NCBI GenBank assembly: GCA_018239845.1
Contig: JAFEGO010000073.1
Coordinates: forward strand, 98,994-162,993
Length of the DNA stretch: 64,000 nt
Source: Verrucomicrobiota bacterium
Lineage (GTDB): Bacteria > Verrucomicrobiota > Verrucomicrobiia > Opitutales > Opitutaceae
Direction of reading: 5' to 3'
Of the stretch, positions 50,537 through 59,215 are shown in pieces. The position numbers and the translations under genes are program-made. Within the stretch, counting starts at the first letter, position 1; the number at the start of each line of letters is the position of its first letter. Below the pieces are notes generated by a model. The model saw nothing but the letters and a program-made list of their open reading frames with translations. It had not been told where the DNA came from and searched no databases.

Positions 50537-50753
50537 TGGTGCCGGGAATCTGGCATGCTGGCTTTTCCGCTATGCCCCCTGATTCCATGCCGCGCGAAGC
50601 CCCTCCTATCGCCAAGTCTTTTCCTGTCGCGCGGTTCGGATGTAAGCCGGCACCTCGCATGCAACGTCCTCCGTTCTTTAATTGCGCCAATCGAATCTCC
50701 GCCCTTCGGGCGGCGAGTGGGCGGAATTGCCCGATATCTTATCCCAACATCTC

Positions 50754-51461
50754 ATGAACATCCTCGCAATAGGCGCTCATCCGGACGACATCGAAATCTT
50801 CTGCGCTGGTACGATGGCCAAATATGGCCGGCAGGGCCACCGTCTCTTTCACGCCGTCTTCACCAGCGGCAACATGGGCGACCTGCACGCCAAGCCCGCG
50901 GACCTCGCAGCCACCCGCAAGGCGGAGGCGCAGGCTTCCGCCGAGCTGCTCGGCGCGAAGCTGATATGGGGCGGGATTGACGATGAATGCGTTTATCCGA
51001 ATGAGGCGCAGCGCAACCTGATGATCGACATCCTGCGCGAGGCGGATCCCGACGTCATTCTCACGCACAGCCCCGGCGACTATCACCCGGATCACCGCTA
51101 CGTGGGCCAGCTCGTGTTTGACGCATATCATCAGAAGGGCCTGCCCAACATTCCCGGCCCGAAGCGGCCGCCCTGCCGGTTTGGCCTCACCCAGGTCTTT
51201 TACATGGATCACCCCAGCGGCATCAATTTCATGCCGCAGGAGTACGTCGACATCAGTGAGTTCATCGAAGTGAAGCGGGCGATGCTGCGCAAGCATGCGA
51301 GCCAGCTGGTCTCGATGAAGGAGCATTCCGACGCGGACATCATGGATATGCTCGATGTGATGGCGCGCTTCCGGGGCCTGAACAGCGGCTGCCGGTTCGC
51401 TGAAGGCTTCCGGCGCGAAGAAGCATTTCACCGCGTCAAGGCTTACCGCGTGCTCCCGTAA
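50754..51461 (+). CDS. PIG-L/LmbE-family deacetylase
   Basis: This 235-residue protein starts at ATG 50754 (MNILAIGAHPDDIEIFCAGT). It has the zinc motif AHPDDIE (His9, Asp11, Asp12) and the second motif THSPGDYHPDHR, with His ligands typical of N-acetylglucosaminyl-deacetylase-like enzymes. It removes acyl groups from amino sugars or related conjugates in the cytoplasm; the acyl group here is not known. It precedes the SSS symporter by 17 nt, so uptake and deacylation are co-expressed. The start is set by the family N-terminus; the upstream frame is not conserved-looking. Confidence 0.9.
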   Translation: MNILAIGAHPDDIEIFCAGTMAKYGRQGHRLFHAVFTSGNMGDLHAKPADLAATRKAEAQASAELLGAKLIWGGIDDECVYPNEAQRNLMIDILREADPDVILTHSPGDYHPDHRYVGQLVFDAYHQKGLPNIPGPKRPPCRFGLTQVFYMDHPSGINFMPQEYVDISEFIEVKRAMLRKHASQLVSMKEHSDADIMDMLDVMARFRGLNSGCRFAEGFRREEAFHRVKAYRVLP

Positions 51462-51478
51462 CCCACGAACCGTTCGCC

Positions 51479-53074
51479 ATGGAATTCCATCTCTCCACGC
51501 TGGATGTTGCCATCATTGGTGGCTCGATCCTGCTCGTCGTCATCGTCGGCATTCTCGCCGGCCGGAAGGAAAAACGCTCGGCGGAGGATTACTTCCTGAC
51601 CAAAGGCCGCCTGCCATGGTGGATCATTGGCGCGGCGTTTGTCGCCACCAGTGTGTCCAGCGAGCAGATCGTGGGTACGGCCGGCGCGGCCTTCGCCCAT
51701 GGCCTGAGCATCTCGAATTGGGAGATGTTTTCCCTCCCATGCTACACGCTCCTCATGGTGTTCTTCATCCCGATCTATCTGAAGAATCGGATATCAACCA
51801 TGCCGGAGTTCCTCACGAAGCGGTTCGGGCCGGGCGCGGGGCGGATCTACAGTTACACGATGCTGTTCGCGTACGTCTTTATCTTCATGCCGCCGGTGTT
51901 GTATGGCGGCACGCTCGCGCTTACGGATCTCACCGGTTGGAATTTCAGCGTCGTCCTCTGGTCGATGATCATCCTCATCGCCGCTTACACGGTAAAGGGC
52001 GGGTACATCTCGGTGATGTACACGGACGCCCTGCAATGTGCGATGCTGCTGGGCGGCGGCCTGCTGCTTTTCTTCATCTCGATCCATCACGTGCCCGGCG
52101 GCTGGTCGGCGATGGAGCTGGCCGCGCCGGATCGCTTTCACCTCTACCGCCCGGCGGACGACGGCATCGCGCCGATGCTTGGCCTCCTCGCGGGTTCGCT
52201 GGGTCTGTTCATCTTTTACCAGGCGACGAACCAGGTGATGATCCAGCGCGTCCTGGCGGCCCGCACGACGTGGGACGGGCTGATGGGCATCGTGATGGCT
52301 GGATTCATTGGATTCCTCCGCCCGCTCGTGACCTGCCTCGTCGGCCTCGTGGTCTGGCACTACATCAATGTGATGAAGGCCGCGCCGGCCCTCGCGACCC
52401 CTGACCACGCCTTTCCTTTCGCGCTCAAGTATTTCGCCCCGGAGTGGGGCCTGCGCGGCATCGTGCTGGCGGGCTTTCTCGCCGCGGTGATGTCCACCAT
52501 CAGTGCGCTGGCGAATTCCACGTCGACGATCTTTTCGCTGAATGTCTACCAGCCGCTCAATCCGCACGTGAACGACGACAAGCTCATCCGCATCGGGCGG
52601 ATCTCGTCCTGCGTGGCACTCATGCTGGCCGGCCTCACGGTGCCGCTGATCATCAAGTTCGGCGGCATCTTTTTATACTTCCAGCAGTGCGTGACATTTC
52701 TCTCCACGCCCATCATCTCGGTCATCTTCCTCGGCATTCTGTACAAGCGGACGAACAACGCGGGCGCGCTCTCCGGGCTGCTGGGCGGCTTCGTCATCCA
52801 GGGCCTCGTGGTGGCGGCCAATTATTTTTGGAACTGGAATCTGCACTGGTTTTACCAGGCTTTCATCGCCCAGGTGATCATCATGCTGCTCGTGGTGGTG
52901 GTGTCGCTGCTGACCGCGCCGCCGCGCGCCGAGCAATGGGAGCCGTTCTACTGGAGGCCGTCATTGCTTTCCCACTACGATGAGGGCGTGAGCCGGCCGT
53001 GGTACCAACAGCTGAAATTCTGGTTCGGGCTCTATGCCCTTTCGTGGGTCGTGATCTACTGGCGCTACTGGTGA
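51479..53074 (+). CDS. Sodium:solute symporter (SSS family)
   Basis: This is a 531-residue membrane protein with about 14 hydrophobic helices. The N-terminus has LDVAIIGGSILLVVIVGILA and the family motif AEDYFLTKGRLPWWIIGAAF then VATSVSSEQIVG. The core contains YTVKGGYISVMYTDALQCAM and NQVMIQRVLAARTTWDGLMG, with the sodium-site region in AVMSTISALANSTSTIFSLN. SGLT-like members carry sugars, inositols or sialic acids across the inner membrane. It is encoded 17 nt after the PIG-L deacetylase gene behind element copy g and next to a TonB receptor, giving a complete two-membrane import route. Confidence 0.92.
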   Translation: MEFHLSTLDVAIIGGSILLVVIVGILAGRKEKRSAEDYFLTKGRLPWWIIGAAFVATSVSSEQIVGTAGAAFAHGLSISNWEMFSLPCYTLLMVFFIPIYLKNRISTMPEFLTKRFGPGAGRIYSYTMLFAYVFIFMPPVLYGGTLALTDLTGWNFSVVLWSMIILIAAYTVKGGYISVMYTDALQCAMLLGGGLLLFFISIHHVPGGWSAMELAAPDRFHLYRPADDGIAPMLGLLAGSLGLFIFYQATNQVMIQRVLAARTTWDGLMGIVMAGFIGFLRPLVTCLVGLVVWHYINVMKAAPALATPDHAFPFALKYFAPEWGLRGIVLAGFLAAVMSTISALANSTSTIFSLNVYQPLNPHVNDDKLIRIGRISSCVALMLAGLTVPLIIKFGGIFLYFQQCVTFLSTPIISVIFLGILYKRTNNAGALSGLLGGFVIQGLVVAANYFWNWNLHWFYQAFIAQVIIMLLVVVVSLLTAPPRAEQWEPFYWRPSLLSHYDEGVSRPWYQQLKFWFGLYALSWVVIYWRYW

Positions 53075-53141
53075 CCGGTCCGCCCGCCCCTGCGTCCCCG
53101 TGCAGCACGGTTAGCCCCGGAAATCCCCTGATAAATCGAGT

Positions 53142-53181
53142 GAGATAATAGTACTAGTGATTGAGCGCCGAGGCGTAGCGG
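53142..53181 (+). promoter_or_regulatory. 40-bp tandem-half-site element, copy f
   Basis: Half-site 1 is GAGATAATAGTACTAG and half-site 2 is GAGCGCCGAGGCGTAG at a 21-bp period, followed by CGG. It ends 154 nt before the ATG of the TonB-dependent receptor. The rest of the 260-nt gap between the symporter and the receptor shows no gene. Confidence 0.76.
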
Positions 53182-53335
53182 GCAGCGGATAAAACTGGCA
53201 TCATCACATCATCGGCCCTGCTGCCCGTGTTTCCCTTTTGCCCAACTTCCGCTGCCTGAGCCCCCATCCCCGCCGCATCCCGCGCGGCTTCCTTTGCCCT
53301 CATCCACCCCATCGACCGTTTACACCTAGCACAAA

Positions 53336-56300
53336 ATGACCACCCTGACATTTAGCAAATCACGCCTCCGGCTGTCGGCCGGCGCCCTCCTCGCCATCGG
53401 TGCACTGGCCTTCCCGGCCCTGGCGCAAAGCACCGATTCCCCTCCGCCGAATCCATCCGGGCAACCACAGCCCGCGAAGAAGAAAATACCGACCCGCGAG
53501 GAAGTGGCGGTGAAGGCCGGCGATGAAAAAAAGGATGATATCGTGGTGCTGTCGCCATTCAGTGTGGTCGAGGATGCGAAGGACGGTTACCAGGCGAAGA
53601 CGACGCTCGCCGGCACCCGCATCCGTACGAACGTAAACGACATTGGCAGCGCGCTCCAGATCGTCACCTCGCAATTCCTCAAGGATACCGGAGCCACGAA
53701 CAACCAAAGCCTGCTGACGATGACCACCGGCACCGAGATCGGCGGCCTCTATGGCAACTGGGGTGGCAACGGCGCCGGACAGACCGTGTACCAGACGGAT
53801 ACCCTCCGCCGCCCCGATCTCTCCACCCGCATCCGCGGTCTCAGCTCGGCCGACAACACCCGCGACTATGAGACGTCCGACATCCCATGGGATGCATACA
53901 ACAGCGACACGATCGAAATCCAGCGCGGAGCGAACTCGATCCTCTTCGGCCTCGGCAGCCCGTCCGGCCTCATCAACGCCAGCCTCAAGCAGGCGACGTT
54001 CAAGGACAGCGGCGAAATCACCGCGCGTTACGGCAGTTACAACAGCTACCGGGGTACGCTGGATCTCAACCGCGTGCTGGTGAAGGACCAGCTCGCGCTC
54101 CGTCTCGACCTGTTGAAGGACGATCAGAAATTCGAGCAGAAGCCGGCGTACAGTGACGACCGGCGGCTCTACGCCGCCATGCGCTACGAGCCCAAATTCC
54201 TGAACATGGGCTCGGCTCACACCACGCTGAAGGTCAGCTTCGAGACGGGCTCGCAGGACTCGACCAACCCGCGCACGCTTCCTCCGACAGACCGGATCAC
54301 GGACTGGTTCAAGACTGGCACGACGACCAACGTCGCTGGCGCCCAGGTCAACAACCTCAACCGCCAGTTCTTCGACTTCACGACCGCTCCTTTCTATCTG
54401 GCCAATGTGGCCGGCTCCGGCTCGACGGTGAGCACAAGTCCGAACTACCAGCCGAATCTCACCGGTCTCTACCAGGGCAGCTACGCCTATTTCAACCAGC
54501 CGAATTCGAGCACGGGCGCAGGCAGCTTTTACGCCCCGGCCCAGTACTATATGGGCCAGCAGCACGGCTTGGCGCCGAGTGGCGTGGTCGATGGCAGCAT
54601 CACCGGCTCGCCGACCAACGGGCTTCTGGTTATCGCGCCGACCCAGACCTGGGCGATCCAGGCCGGGATGCCGTTTGCGAACAGCTACAGGCAGCGCAGC
54701 CTCACCGACCCGAGCATCTTCGATTTCTACCACAAGCTGATCGACGGCCCGAACCGGCAGGAGGAGCAGGATTTCCACGCGCTGAACGCCCACCTGAGCC
54801 AGACCTTTCTCAACAACCACCTCGGCCTGGAAGGGTCGTATGACCGCCAGCGCTATATCGAGGCCAATTACGATCCCTACGCCGGTTCGGATCTGGCGAT
54901 CACCCTCGATATCAACAAGACGCTGCCGGACGGCACGCCCAATCCCAACGTCGGGCGCCCTTATGTCGCCACCTCCTCCTACTACGGCGGCGGCGGCCGG
55001 CAGACGACCCGCGAATCGCAGCGCCTGACGGGTTTCGCCGAGATCAAGGCGGACGATGTCATCGCAAAGTCCTGGATCACGAAGTTGCTCGGCCGTCACG
55101 TCGTCACCGGAGTGTTGAACAACATCGACAACCATAGCGATGCACAGAACTGGGCGGCGAATGCCTTCGCGCCTCTCGGCAGCACGGCGGACCCGGACGG
55201 TGTGGTCGGCACGGCCCTCGATCCTTACCGCTGGTACCAGCAGATCAGCTATCTTGGGGGCAGTGCGGCCAGCCTGACGTCGCCCTCCGGCATGAACCTG
55301 AGCAACATCACGGCTACGCAGCGGCCGGCTTCCACCAATACGCTCCGGGTCTTCGACTCGCGCTGGAATCAGCCGACGAATCCCGCCGCCGCGGGCTATG
55401 TGGATCCGGGTGCGCCTTGGAACGACCCTCTCCACCAGACCGTTTCGACCCAGTCGGAGAATCCCTCTAACTATGTAGGCTGGGTCAATCTGCCGGTGCA
55501 GACCCTGTACTCCAATTCGGACAAGCAGCAGTTGCAGACGAGCGCGATCAAGCGCCGCGACCTCATTTCCTCCAAGGTGCTCGTCTGGCAGGGTTACTTC
55601 TGGGACGACGTCATTGTGGCTACCCTCGGGTACCGTCGCGATACCGCAAAGTCCTACACGGCGAGCGCCCCGAGCACGCCTTACGGCAACGTCGATACCA
55701 ACGCCCCGGGCTTCGTGCTGCCCGCCAATCCCTTCAACACAGTCACCGGCACCACGAAGAGTTACAGCGTCGTGGGCCACACCCCGGTATTTATTAAAAA
55801 ATACTATCCGGCGGGCACGGATCTGAGCGTGTTCATCAACCGTTCCAAAAACTTCGAGCCTAGCTCCGGCCGTGTCGACATGCTGGCGCAGCCCATTGCC
55901 GCTCCCTCCGGCAGCACGAAGGATTACGGTGTCACCGTCTCCGCCTTGGATGGACGCGTCAGCCTGAAGGTCACGAAGTTCACCACCAAGGCCAGCGGCG
56001 CGAGCTACGGTGTGACGAACATGTGGCTCGCGGGCAGTGTGATCGTCCGCTCTTGGGTTACGGCCAAGCGCTATCAGGCCGGCCTGACGGGTGATCCCCA
56101 GTACGCCGGGCCGAACTACAACTACGGCTCGATGGTCAACGGCGTGTTTGTGCAGACCGCCCAGGACCGCGCCGACCAGCAGGCGGCGGTCAACGCCACC
56201 CTGTCGTCGCCTTTCATCACCGACCAGAAGTTCTGGAGCGCGTGGAACATGCCGGCCGGCACCAACGCGGGCATGAGCGATTACCGCTGGCAAAACAACG

Positions 56301-57037
56301 ACATCGAGCCCTGGACCGGCGGGCTCGGAGGCATTTTCCCCGACGGCATGACGGCGACCAGCGACAACGTCTCAAACGGCTATGAATTCGAATTCAATGC
56401 CAAGCCGACGCAGAACTGGGACATCACCATCAACGCCGCGAAGACGAAGGCGGTGCAGACCAATATCGCCGGCGGCAGCACGCTCGCGTTCCTCACGGCG
56501 GAAAATGCGTTCTTCAACAGTGCGGGCGGTTCCTTGCTTCGTGCCAACGGGGCTGATCCGACCTCCACCTGGAAGAAGGTCAATTGGGATCCGTATGTTT
56601 GGACGCCGTTCCAGCTCAGCCAGCTTCTCAACGGCACGAATAACGCCGAGCTTCGGCCGTGGCGCTTCAACCTAATCACGAACTACCGCCTCATCGCGGG
56701 GATCCTGAATGGCGTGAATTTCGGTGGCTCTTATCAGTGGCAGGACAAGATCGCCATCGGCTATCCCTCGGTTTACAAAACGATCAACGGAGTGAAGTCG
56801 GAGACCTTTGACGTCGATCATCCGTTCTGGGGACCCACCGAGTCTTCGGTCAGTCTCTGGGTCGGTTATACGCGGAAACTTAGCTCCGGTGTCACTTGGA
56901 ACATCCAGCTGAACGTCAACAACGCCCTCGGGAAGGATAAGCTGATCCCGATTAACACGCAGCCCGACGGTACGCCCGCCGCTTACCGCATCGCCGCCGG
57001 CCCGAGCGCGAATCTCACCACTTCGCTCTCATTCTGA
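53336..57037 (+). CDS. TonB-dependent receptor
   Basis: This 1233-residue outer-membrane receptor has a signal peptide (residues 1-31, ending ALAQS), a Pro-rich linker and a TonB-box-like DIVVLSPFSVVED. The plug domain includes IRTNVNDIGSALQIVTSQFL, GATNNQSLLTM and FGLGSPSGLINASLKQATF. A long beta-barrel with alternating aromatic strands ends in NLTTSLSF with a terminal Phe. This plug style is typical of the expanded receptor families in Opitutaceae that import oligosaccharides or related ligands. It stands alone as a transcription unit behind element copy f and ahead of a strong terminator. No partner SusD-type protein is present. Confidence 0.95.
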   Translation: MTTLTFSKSRLRLSAGALLAIGALAFPALAQSTDSPPPNPSGQPQPAKKKIPTREEVAVKAGDEKKDDIVVLSPFSVVEDAKDGYQAKTTLAGTRIRTNVNDIGSALQIVTSQFLKDTGATNNQSLLTMTTGTEIGGLYGNWGGNGAGQTVYQTDTLRRPDLSTRIRGLSSADNTRDYETSDIPWDAYNSDTIEIQRGANSILFGLGSPSGLINASLKQATFKDSGEITARYGSYNSYRGTLDLNRVLVKDQLALRLDLLKDDQKFEQKPAYSDDRRLYAAMRYEPKFLNMGSAHTTLKVSFETGSQDSTNPRTLPPTDRITDWFKTGTTTNVAGAQVNNLNRQFFDFTTAPFYLANVAGSGSTVSTSPNYQPNLTGLYQGSYAYFNQPNSSTGAGSFYAPAQYYMGQQHGLAPSGVVDGSITGSPTNGLLVIAPTQTWAIQAGMPFANSYRQRSLTDPSIFDFYHKLIDGPNRQEEQDFHALNAHLSQTFLNNHLGLEGSYDRQRYIEANYDPYAGSDLAITLDINKTLPDGTPNPNVGRPYVATSSYYGGGGRQTTRESQRLTGFAEIKADDVIAKSWITKLLGRHVVTGVLNNIDNHSDAQNWAANAFAPLGSTADPDGVVGTALDPYRWYQQISYLGGSAASLTSPSGMNLSNITATQRPASTNTLRVFDSRWNQPTNPAAAGYVDPGAPWNDPLHQTVSTQSENPSNYVGWVNLPVQTLYSNSDKQQLQTSAIKRRDLISSKVLVWQGYFWDDVIVATLGYRRDTAKSYTASAPSTPYGNVDTNAPGFVLPANPFNTVTGTTKSYSVVGHTPVFIKKYYPAGTDLSVFINRSKNFEPSSGRVDMLAQPIAAPSGSTKDYGVTVSALDGRVSLKVTKFTTKASGASYGVTNMWLAGSVIVRSWVTAKRYQAGLTGDPQYAGPNYNYGSMVNGVFVQTAQDRADQQAAVNATLSSPFITDQKFWSAWNMPAGTNAGMSDYRWQNNDIEPWTGGLGGIFPDGMTATSDNVSNGYEFEFNAKPTQNWDITINAAKTKAVQTNIAGGSTLAFLTAENAFFNSAGGSLLRANGADPTSTWKKVNWDPYVWTPFQLSQLLNGTNNAELRPWRFNLITNYRLIAGILNGVNFGGSYQWQDKIAIGYPSVYKTINGVKSETFDVDHPFWGPTESSVSLWVGYTRKLSSGVTWNIQLNVNNALGKDKLIPINTQPDGTPAAYRIAAGPSANLTTSLSF

Positions 57038-57056
57038 TTTGATCTCGGGGTCACGG

Positions 57057-57098
57057 CGGGCGGGCATCCGGTGGCCGGATGCCCGCCCGGCCGTTTTT
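57057..57098 (+). terminator. Intrinsic terminator of the TonB receptor gene
   Basis: CGGGCGGGCATCCGG (57057-57071) pairs perfectly with CCGGATGCCCGCCCG (57075-57089) around a 3-nt loop, followed by GCCG and TTTTT (57094-57098). It starts 19 nt after the receptor stop codon. It separates the receptor from the hydroxyacyl-CoA dehydrogenase gene. Confidence 0.9.
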
Positions 57099-57137
57099 CG
57101 GCCTGGCCGCAAGCGGGGCAGGACCAGCAGACCGAAT

Positions 57138-57153
57138 GAGACCATAGTGTCAC
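57138..57153 (+). promoter_or_regulatory. Half copy (h) of the 40-bp element
   Basis: GAGACCATAGTGTCAC matches half-site 1 of the element (closest to copy e) and lies 33 nt before the ATG of the hydroxyacyl-CoA dehydrogenase. The second half-site (expected GAG..CGTAG) is not recognisable; ATACTGATCGCATC occupies that position. It may be a degenerate or single-site copy. Confidence 0.4.
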
Positions 57154-57186
57154 GGGATACTGATCGCATCTGGGTTTTTCAATCTC

Positions 57187-58173
57187 ATGCCAATCGAAGG
57201 AATTGCCATTGTGGGTGCCGGCACCATGGGCGCGAATATCGCGCTCAGCTTCGCGAGCCACGGCCAGGCGGTGCAACTGCACGATGTGGACCCGGCGCAG
57301 CTGAAGAAGGCACTGCAGACCATCCGCACCCATGCGGCCTTGCTGCGTGAATATGGAATGGTAACCGAGCCGCTGGAGCAGGTCATGGGCCGCATCACGT
57401 GCGTGCCCCGGCTCGAGGAAGCCGTGGACGGCGCCGACCTCGTCATCGAAGCCGTGCTGGAAAAGATCCAGCTGAAACAACAGGTCTTCACGCAGCTCGA
57501 CCGGCTGTGTGCGCCGGAGACCGTGCTGGCGAGCAATACATCCACCTTTGCGCCCTCGGTCATGGCTTTCGGGCTGCAACACGCCGAGCGGAAGCAGCGC
57601 TTCCTCGTGATGCATTACTGGAATCCCGCGCACCTGATGCCGCTGGTGGAGCTGGTGCCGCATCCGGAGTCCCTGCCTTCGATGGTGGAAGAGATACGGG
57701 CGCTGCTCGTGCGCTGTGGCAAGGCGCCGGTTATCGTGCGGAAGGAAATTGATGGTTTCATCGGGAACCGCCTTGCGTTCGCGCTCCAACGCGAGGCCAT
57801 GGCGCTGGTGGAGCAGGGCGTCGCGACGCCCGAGGATATTGATACAGTGGCGAAGACCGGCTTCGGCCGGCGGATCCCGGTGACGGGGATATTCGGCACC
57901 GCGGACTTGGGCGGCCTGGATGTTTATCTCGAAATTTGCCGCTCGCTCTTTCCGCAGCTGAACGCGGACCGCACGGTGCCGATGCAGCTCAAGCGCCGGG
58001 TCGGGCATGGCCACCTGGGGGTGAAGACCGGGTGCGGTTGGAACGCTTATACGCCCGAGCAGATCGCAGCGCTCACGGACGTGCTCACGCGCGAGCTGAT
58101 CAGGCAGCTCCAGCGCGATCGTGGCGCCGTGGCGGCCGACGTTGCGCGCCCGCCGGCGACCTTTTCCGATTAA
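57187..58173 (+). CDS. 3-hydroxyacyl-CoA dehydrogenase family protein
   Basis: This 328-residue protein has an N-terminal Rossmann motif (IAIVGAGTMGANIAL), VIEAVLEKIQLKQQ, ASNTSTF, and the catalytic-His motif VMHYWNPAHLMPLVELVPHP (His143), then IDGFIGNRLAFALQREAMAL. The HYWNP variant and single dehydrogenase domain are shared with short-chain hydroxyacyl-CoA, L-gulonate 3- and carnitine dehydrogenases. Given the neighbouring CoA-transferase and thiolase, 3-hydroxybutyryl-CoA oxidation is one option; L-gulonate oxidation is the alternative suggested by the sugar context. It is convergent with the PfkB operon, 13 nt apart. Confidence 0.88.
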   Translation: MPIEGIAIVGAGTMGANIALSFASHGQAVQLHDVDPAQLKKALQTIRTHAALLREYGMVTEPLEQVMGRITCVPRLEEAVDGADLVIEAVLEKIQLKQQVFTQLDRLCAPETVLASNTSTFAPSVMAFGLQHAERKQRFLVMHYWNPAHLMPLVELVPHPESLPSMVEEIRALLVRCGKAPVIVRKEIDGFIGNRLAFALQREAMALVEQGVATPEDIDTVAKTGFGRRIPVTGIFGTADLGGLDVYLEICRSLFPQLNADRTVPMQLKRRVGHGHLGVKTGCGWNAYTPEQIAALTDVLTRELIRQLQRDRGAVAADVARPPATFSD

Positions 58174-58186
58174 GGGAGGCTTTAAG

Positions 58187-59215
58187 TCAGCTCCTGAATC
58201 CGTGCTTCCGGCCGAGCGCGAGGCACTCGGCCAGGGGCCCTACGGCCTCGGAGCATGTGGGATGGCGCAGCGAGGCTGCGGCCACGCAGACGCCCAGTTC
58301 GAGGCAGCGCGCCATGGTCCAGTTCTCGTGAAGTCCGAAAAGCACCCCGGCAGCAAAAGCGTCGCCCGCGCCTGCGCTCCCGGCAATTTCCCCGGCTGGC
58401 AGGCGCACGCTCGGTTGCCACACCGTCTCGCCGCGGGCCGAGCAGGCCAGGGCCCCCTCCGGAAAATGGATCACGCTCCACTCCCGCACACCCAGCCGGA
58501 TGAGGGTCTGCGCCGCCTGTTCCATGGCGGCTCGGTCCAAGGTCGCGCCGCGGCCAACCTTCAGGCCCGTTACTTGCTCGGCCTCGTGATCGTTGCTGAA
58601 CAGGATGTCCACCTCGGGAAGCACGGGCGTGACGGTGGCCCGCTGGCGCGCACCATCGGCGCTCACGCAATCCAGCGAAGTGCGAAGGCCGGCCGCGCGG
58701 GCGCGGTGCAACACCTCCGCCGCCCGTGGCCGTCCGTCCGGGCCGGGGGCATCGAGCGCATCCAACAGGAGGAGGTAGGCGAGGTGGAAGTGCTTTGCCG
58801 TCGAGCCGGAGAAGTCGAAATGCTCCGGGGCGAGCAACGCATTTGCCCCGTGGTGATGGAAAAAGGTCCGTCGGCCGGTGCCGCGCACGGTCATCACATC
58901 CGTGAAACTCGTGGGCTGCCGTGCCGTTACGCCGAGTTGCGCGGTCGCGATGCGGTGGTCGGCGCAATCCTTGAGGATGCGCTGGCCGTCGGCGTCGTCG
59001 CCGAGCAATCCGATGCCGGCGAGCGGGAACGGCGCACCGAGGCGGGCGAGGTCCTTGAGGACGTTGTAAGGTCCGCCGCCGTTGCCGAGGGAGAGCCCGG
59101 AGATATTGGCCAGGCTGTCCTGCTCCGGCCACACGTCGATCAGCTTGACGTGATCGCTGATCCAATTGCCGCCGGCGATGATGCCGGAACGGGGGGTGGT
59201 GGACTCGGCGGTCAC
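58187..59215 (-). CDS. PfkB-family carbohydrate kinase
   Basis: This 342-residue ribokinase-fold kinase has GNGGGPYNVLKDLARLG near the N-terminus and the C-terminal PfkB signature GSAGAGDAFAAGVLFG with catalytic Asp285. The middle contains VDILFSNDHEAEQVTG. It phosphorylates a sugar or deoxy-keto acid using ATP in the cytoplasm. Its ATG overlaps the stop of the upstream Gfo/Idh/MocA gene by 4 nt (59212-59215), and an aldolase gene heads the same operon. This is the layout of an oxidise-phosphorylate-cleave pathway comparable to inositol or sulfoquinovose catabolism. The substrate is unknown. Confidence 0.9.
   Translation of the reverse strand: MTAESTTPRSGIIAGGNWISDHVKLIDVWPEQDSLANISGLSLGNGGGPYNVLKDLARLGAPFPLAGIGLLGDDADGQRILKDCADHRIATAQLGVTARQPTSFTDVMTVRGTGRRTFFHHHGANALLAPEHFDFSGSTAKHFHLAYLLLLDALDAPGPDGRPRAAEVLHRARAAGLRTSLDCVSADGARQRATVTPVLPEVDILFSNDHEAEQVTGLKVGRGATLDRAAMEQAAQTLIRLGVREWSVIHFPEGALACSARGETVWQPSVRLPAGEIAGSAGAGDAFAAGVLFGLHENWTMARCLELGVCVAAASLRHPTCSEAVGPLAECLALGRKHGFRS

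Noticed and set aside
53360..56293. 977-aa open frame antisense to the TonB receptor
   Set aside because: It lies wholly within the receptor gene, has an Arg/Val/Gly-rich composition typical of GC-rich antisense frames, and shows no domain or signal peptide, while the sense frame is an unmistakable receptor.
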